NCBI GenBank assembly: GCA_001606155.1
Contig: LODT01000034.1
Location: forward strand, 349,665 to 413,664
Origin: Tieghemostelium lacteum
Lineage: Eukaryota > Evosea > Eumycetozoa > Dictyosteliales > Raperosteliaceae
Reading direction: 5' to 3'
Length of the DNA: 64,000 bases
The position numbers and the translations under genes are program-made. The notes below the pieces were generated by a model, which ran no database searches, had not been told where the DNA came from, and saw only the letters and a program-made list of their open reading frames with translations. Shown piece after piece: positions 59,479-64,000 of the stretch (positions are counted from its first letter, which is position 1; every line of letters starts with the position of its first letter).

Positions 59479-60366
59479 TTACAGTATGAGAACATCTATC
59501 AATCTAGTCTTTCTCTTTTCACCTGAAAAGAAGACCGCCAATGATAAAACTTGACCTTTTGAAACTGGAGTTTCTTCTGTAGTTTCATTACCATTGATTG
59601 GTGAACTTAAACTTATATAATCAATCTTCATTAATGGATTAGATTCAATTAATGTAGACAATGATTGTATTAGTTGTGATCTTGTAGTGTATTTTTCTAG
59701 ATTTTGTTGAATGGATAGCATGGATTGGTAGATTAAAGTTGCTTGTTTTTGTTCTTGTTCTGTTAGATAACTGTTTCTACTTGACATTGCTAATCCTGAA
59801 TTCTCTCTTTTTGTATCACAAATTTTTACTTTACAATCTATATTCAAGTCCTCCACTAATCTCTTTATGCATATACATTGCATGGCATCCTTTTGACCAA
59901 AGAATGCTATATTAGGTTTAACAATCAGTAAGAGTTTAGTTACAACCGTAGCAACACCACGGAAATGACCAGGTCTTGCAATGCTCTCTAAAACAGGTGC
60001 CATACTCTCCACTGTTACATAAGTTGAGAAATCTTTTGGATAGATTTCCTGTACATTTGGTAGGAATAGTATATCAGTTTTGGCATCCTGTAGGTATTTA
60101 GTATCTCTCTCCAAGTTCACTGGATAACTTGACAGATCTTCATTGGCATTGAATTGTGTAGGATTTACAAATATTGAACAAACTACTATATCACATCCTG
60201 ATAACTTTGCTTGTTCAATTAATGATATGTGACCTTCATGAAGGTATCCCATGGTGGGTACAAATCCAACTGTTACCTCATAATAAGGTTTTCCTTTCAC
60301 ATTTAACTTCTTTTCATGTATAGCTAATCTTAATGATTCTATAGTTGTACAAATATTTAGTGACAT
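59479..60366 (-). CDS. panC: Pantothenate synthetase (pantoate-beta-alanine ligase)
   Basis: A single exon of 295 residues, near the bacterial and plant length. It belongs to the adenylyltransferase fold with the HIGH-type motif in 'VPTMGYLHEGHISLIEQAK' (about 34-52). It has the ATP-site 'KPNIAFFGQKDAMQ' (about 150-163) and the KMSKS-like 'SGLAMSSRNSYLTEQE'. Pantoate and beta-alanine contacts are in 'IFVNPTQFNANEDLSSYP'. It makes pantothenate (vitamin B5) from pantoate, beta-alanine and ATP in the cytosol. No transit peptide is visible. Animals lack this enzyme, so its presence shows the amoeba can make its own coenzyme A precursor. Confidence 0.96.
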   Translation of the reverse strand: MSLNICTTIESLRLAIHEKKLNVKGKPYYEVTVGFVPTMGYLHEGHISLIEQAKLSGCDIVVCSIFVNPTQFNANEDLSSYPVNLERDTKYLQDAKTDILFLPNVQEIYPKDFSTYVTVESMAPVLESIARPGHFRGVATVVTKLLLIVKPNIAFFGQKDAMQCICIKRLVEDLNIDCKVKICDTKRENSGLAMSSRNSYLTEQEQKQATLIYQSMLSIQQNLEKYTTRSQLIQSLSTLIESNPLMKIDYISLSSPINGNETTEETPVSKGQVLSLAVFFSGEKRKTRLIDVLIL

Positions 60367-60605
60367 TTCTGTTTATCTCGCTATAAAGTATATCAATTTT
60401 ATTTTAAATAAATTAATTTTTAAAATTTTTTAAATTGATCGAAGTGGAAGTGCATCATTTTGGGAATTTACAAAAAACCCCACAACATCATATTTTCCCA
60501 TCAGAGGATAGAATTAACCTCTTTTTTTATTCTTTTTTTTTTTCTTTGTTGTAGTAGTAGTTGTTGTTTTTTTTGAAGCTATTAATTGACTAATTAGTAT
60601 AACAC

Positions 60606-61584
60606 TTACTTTGTGTGAAATTTCCCATACATACCATTTGATCCAAAAAATGAACTTATATTTAAAGTATCTTTTGTTTTTGAAATTTTAGCTGTAGTAC
60701 TATTATTATTGTTGTTGTAATCTGAATCATTATCAGGAAGCACAAAATCACTATTTTTTAGATGGAAAGCTTCCAATGTATTGTAGGTTGATTTTGGGAA
60801 TGTTTCAATAACCAAAGTATGTCCAGTTACTGTCAAACCATCATATTCACCACCATTATATTCTGCAACACTCTGTATTTTTTCCTTATAACCTTTTTTT
60901 TTATCGCTCTTTGGTCTTAGTTCAGTTTGTTTTTGTTGTTGTTCAGCTTGTTCAGCTTGTTCTATTTCTTTATCATATTTAGTCTCTATAATCTCCTCGG
61001 GTTTTGGAAGAGGAAGTTGTGTAAATGAAAATTTCTTCCTATTTTTATTATTCATATCATCTATTTCTTGTTCTTGTTCTAATTCATTAAAATCCACTTC
61101 TGAATCATCATCATCAATAACTACCACATCTTCATCGCTGTTGTTATTGTTCCTCTTCTTCTTTATCTTATCTATATCTATTACGTTCTTTGATTTTAAA
61201 AAAGCCTCACTTTTAACAAATATACAATATTTTGGGAAAGTCGGTGTAAACTTATAATTAAAACTAAAATCAGTTAGACAATACAATTTTGACAGAGTTG
61301 ATTGTTCAACTGTTAACAGTGTATTTTGATAGTTTCCATGTAGACTCATAATATGTTTACATAATATATTTTGAGTTGCTGTTATCAGTTCCTAAACCAA
61401 GTCAATCAAATGGTATGGTTAATTTAGCAATTTCTCAATTATACCTCCTTAAACCCTGTTAACCTACATGAAACTGATATTCTGTAAACTGTTTATGGTC
61501 ATGTAATATCAATAGTAAAGGTACAACATAATATTTTCCAACTCTAATATAAAAGTAATTTCTCTCTTTATATGTATTATCCAT
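60606..61584 (-). CDS. Acidic/basic protein of unknown function
   Basis: Exons 61468..61584 and 60606..61391 (minus; donor GTAGGT, acceptor GTTTAG, phase 0) give 300 residues beginning 'MDNTYKERNYFYIRVGKYYV'. The N-terminal 100 residues are globular and hydrophobic ('VPLLLILHDHKQFTEYQFHE'), followed by an acidic stretch ('VVVIDDDDSEVDF'), a Glu/Gln coil and a conserved-looking end 'NISSFFGSNGMYGKFHTK'. A GTAAGT donor sits exactly at the stop. Beyond it (60545-60590) a Thr/Lys-rich frame continues, so a further short 3' exon ending in poly-Lys is possible, but the gap is too short for a normal intron. I do not recognise the family; a nuclear protein seems likely. Confidence 0.6.
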
Positions 61585-61609
61585 CTAAAAAAAAAAAACA
61601 AAATTCATC

Positions 61610-61745
61610 AAATTTAAAAAATGCATATCCCACAAATATAATCCAATAACAATGATTATCTAAGAATTGTATAAATATAATTAAAATACCAAAAATTAAA
61701 GCAAATGAAAGATTAAACCAATAATAATAATCAAATTTAAAAAAA
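61610..61745 (-). pseudogene. Relic third copy of the tandem membrane-protein family
   Basis: The minus-strand translation ('SFALIFGILIIFIQFLDNH', 'WIIFVGYAFF') follows the second hydrophobic hairpin of the protein at 61868-62393 (compare 'WALIIGIIITFIPFLDIH', 'WYIFVGYAFL'). Only this central piece survives, without start, first exon or the C-terminal end. Confidence 0.8.
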
Positions 61746-62680
61746 TACTTAATATATTTATTAATGATTATACATTGGGTTATATTTTACTAATTTGCCA
61801 TATATATTTTAAAATTTGGAAAGATTGATTGATCAGGTTTGGATGGAATAATCATTTTTAAGTGGATCTACTCTATATAGAAATTTTCATTAACTTCATC
61901 CAAAAATATTTTTCTTGTACGGTAACATATCATCAAAAATGCATAACCTACAAAAATATACCAAAAAGAAGAATGAATATCTAAGAATGGGATAAATGTA
62001 ATTATAATACCAATAATTAAAGCCCATGAAAGATGTAACCAATAATAAAATTCAATTTTTTTTCCAATTAGATATCTGTTTGGTAACAATGCTTTATATT
62101 CATCTTTGTTAGGAACATTAAATTTCAAACCCAATAACCATTTCATAAAATTTGTAAAGGTCTCTGAAAATGCCACTATACAAATCATATATGAATTAAA
62201 AAACCATTGTCCACCACCAAACCAAACTCTAATCACATAGAATACTATCAAAACTAAATCAAAGTTAATTCTTTTAGAAATTCCTAATCTATATTATTAT
62301 AATTTTATATTACATACCATTTAAAAACAACCATCTTATAACATAATATTCTTGAGATTTTTCTTCAAAAATATTAGATATCTTATTGAACATTCTAATA
62401 GTGTTAGAAAATTTATTATAGCGAAACACACACACAAAAAATTTATTTGATTTCGAAATTCATTAAAAAAAACACCTTGATATTGTAAACTTTAATTAAA
62501 ATAAAAATATCAAATATAAATTTGTAATAGTTATTTATTAAAAATATCAAATTTAAAAAAACTACTTAATATATTTATTAATGATTATACATTGGGTTTT
62601 ATTTTACTAATTTGCAATATATATTTTAAAATTTGGAATGATTGATTGATCAAGTTTGGATAGAATAATCAGTTTTAAGT
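61735..62680. repeat. Tandem duplication units of the membrane-protein locus
   Basis: The 3' flank of copy 1 (61735-61870) and that of copy 2 (62560-62685) share nearly identical runs such as 'TTATTAATGATTATACATTG' and 'TTTTAAAATTTGGAA'. The duplicated unit therefore includes intergenic DNA and is about 825 bases long. Confidence 0.85.
61868..62393 (-). CDS. Small membrane protein, tandem family copy 1
   Basis: Exons 62318..62393 and 61868..62283 (minus) give 163 residues. Donor GTATGT and acceptor AGATTAG join 'WLFLNG' to 'ISKRINFDLVLIVFYVIR'. Four hydrophobic stretches make two hairpins, separated by a conserved polar loop 'KFNVPNKDEYKALLPNRYLI'. It ends 'EVNENFYIE'. There is no signal peptide; both termini are probably cytosolic. 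The family is unknown to me. The second copy starts about 290 bases further right, and their 3' flanks are also alike, so the duplication unit is about 830 bases. Confidence 0.75.
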
Positions 62681-62682
62681 GG

Positions 62683-63205
62683 CTATTCAATATAAAAAGC
62701 TTCATTTATTTCATCCTTAAATATTTTTCTTGTACTGAAACAGATCACCAACAATATATATACTACAAGAACAGGCCAAAAACAAGGAATATCTGAGTAT
62801 GGTATAAATGTAATTATAATACCAATGATTAAAACCAATGAAAAATGTAACCAATAATCAAATTCAATTTTTTTTCCTATTAGATATCTGTTTGGTAACA
62901 ATGCTTTATATTCATCTTTTTTAGGTACATTAAATTTCAAACCCAATAACCATTTCATAAAATTTGTAAATCTCTCTGAAAATGCGAATACACAAATAAA
63001 ATATGAAACTAATGGCCATTGTCCACCACTAAACCAAACTCTGATCAAATAGAGTACTATCAAAACTAAATCAAAGTTAATTCTGTTAGAAATTCCAAAT
63101 CTATATTATTATAATTTTATATTATATACCATTTAAAAACAACCATCTTAAAATTTGATATTCATGAGATTTTTCTTCAATGATATTAGATAACTTATTG
63201 AACAT
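62683..63205 (-). pseudogene. Small membrane protein, tandem family copy 2, with lost splice acceptor
   Basis: It is about 80% like copy 1 by eye, with an intact second exon frame (62683 to about 63095, 'FSGGQWPLVSYFICVFAFSE') and an intact first exon (63130..63205). Copy 1 uses the acceptor AGATTAG, but here the equivalent reads AGATTTG. The only remaining AG (TATAG, six bases upstream) puts the second exon out of frame and hits a stop after about 12 codons. Unless a splice site I have missed is used, no full-length product can form. The long intact second exon suggests the loss is recent. Confidence 0.6.
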
Positions 63206-63651
63206 TCTAATAGTGTGAGAAAATTTAATATATAGTGAATCACAAACACACACAAAAAATTTTGGTTGACATTGAAATTGATGAAAAAAAAAATATTAAT
63301 TAATTTATTTAGATAAAATTTTAATATGGTGAACTACACATAAAATTTAATTTTCAAAGTTTATTGGATTTTGAACTTCCTCATAAATTTATTGATATTT
63401 TATACTTTATTTAAAATATGGATTGGGAAAATACCAAGGATAGATGAAACCAATTATTCTATTGGAATTAAAAAATCTCAAATATAAATTAGTAATATTT
63501 ACTAAAAATGTAATATAAGCTCCTCAAAAAAAAATAGAGAGAGTCTGATTCCTTTTTGGAGGTCTGATCAGTATCACTCAGGGTAATGTATTTTATATCT
63601 ATGCATATTATATTTATTCAAGTTTAAACTACAGGGAGGGTGGTATTATAT
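63206..63651. other. Intergenic region, nothing recognised
   Basis: AT-rich DNA between the tandem family and cytidine deaminase. It carries 5' flank sequence of copy 2. A less AT-rich piece at 63500-63640 ('GGAGGTCTGATCAGTATC') has no coding frame or named RNA motif that I can support. Confidence 0.55.
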
Positions 63652-64000
63652 CTATTTTTGAGCACTTTGGGCTTCCAAGTCTTTAATAGTAAAAGAACCT
63701 GGTAACAATTGAGAAGATGATGTCTTAAAAATAGTCTTATCTGGTTTAACACAATAAACTTCAAAATCACCAAACTCAATTCCAAACTGTCTACAAGCAC
63801 CACATGGTGTAATAAATCTATCTATAACATCACTATTTAATTAAAAAGTACATATAATTAGCAATCTGACCTATGAGAATATGTGAATTTAAGATGGCAA
63901 AATCCTCTAGTGTGGAGTTTGATTATCATTGTGTATACATACGTTGTAACAACAATTGCTTTATATTCTTTGGTACCTTCAGAAACAGCTTTGGTATAGG
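63652..64000 (-). CDS. Cytidine deaminase (3' part)
   Basis: Two exons are in the window: 63943..>64000 and 63652..63832 (minus, donor GTATGT, acceptor AAATAG). They read 'YTKAVSEGTKEYKAIVVTT' joined to 'DVIDRFITPCGACRQFGIEF', ending 'EAQSAQK'. The PCGACRQ motif carries two of the zinc-binding Cys of cytidine deaminases; the first zinc ligand (in a C/HAE motif) should be in the part beyond 64000. The enzyme salvages cytidine and deoxycytidine to uridine forms. The C-terminal 'LLPGSF' is the normal family end. Confidence 0.9.

Overview
The window is nuclear DNA of a dictyostelid social amoeba. It is AT-rich, has short GT..AG introns and carries long Asn, Thr and Asp codon runs in coding regions. 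Its genes include severin, an FNIP-repeat protein, Myb/SANT factors with poly-Asn and a truncated piece of dictyostelid-type LSU rRNA. I cannot name the species from sequence alone. Gene structures below were built by hand from open frames, splice signals and phase. Several apparent starts are not ATG, so I chose the ATG or upstream exon that fits.

Layout. 0-8 kb: 5' part of a frizzled-like CRD protein (-), choline transporter-like protein (+), tRNA 2'-phosphotransferase (-), serine racemase (+), acidic poly-Asn SANT-domain protein (-). 8-23 kb: a SAM/P-loop ATPase/PD-(D/E)XK gene (+), a large secreted protein (+), class III alcohol dehydrogenase (+), a small unknown protein (-), an FNIP-repeat protein (-), proteasome alpha subunit (-) and a canonical Crinkler-type gene (-). 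22-29 kb is a scrapyard: a glycine decarboxylase 3' remnant, a direct repeat in two copies, a polycystin-2 pseudogene and an orphan coding remnant, with an intact two-TM protein, severin and a secreted protein between them. 30-35 kb: SCAPER-like protein, DUF4326 protein and HINT-type HIT protein. 34.6-38.2 kb is a 3.5-kb gene-free stretch. 38-42 kb: a multi-exon unknown gene and a divergent mitochondrial-carrier-like gene, both with apparent frameshifts. 42-53 kb: pescadillo, a ferric-reductase-like membrane oxidoreductase with a coding minisatellite, a broken gene holding an LSU rRNA fragment, a RING/B-box protein and AMP deaminase. 53-64 kb: a Ser/Thr kinase, centractin (Arp1), pantothenate synthetase, an acidic unknown protein, a small tandem family of membrane proteins (one copy intact, one with a lost splice site, one relic) and the 3' part of cytidine deaminase.

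Most genes are housekeeping singletons with no operon logic. The most interesting part is the pair of P-loop NTPase plus restriction-endonuclease-fold genes at 8.8-10.8 kb and 20.1-22.2 kb. One carries the ubiquitin-like Crinkler header. The other carries a SAM domain in the header position. Both have near-identical sequence around a tiny internal exon, which suggests that they descend from one gene and swapped N-terminal adaptors. They flank the region richest in gene debris. The dispersed repeat at about 3.8-4.2 kb and (inverted) 34.7-35.0 kb, the rRNA fragment inside a dead gene, and the splice-site decay in the 62-63 kb tandem family are further points worth checking.
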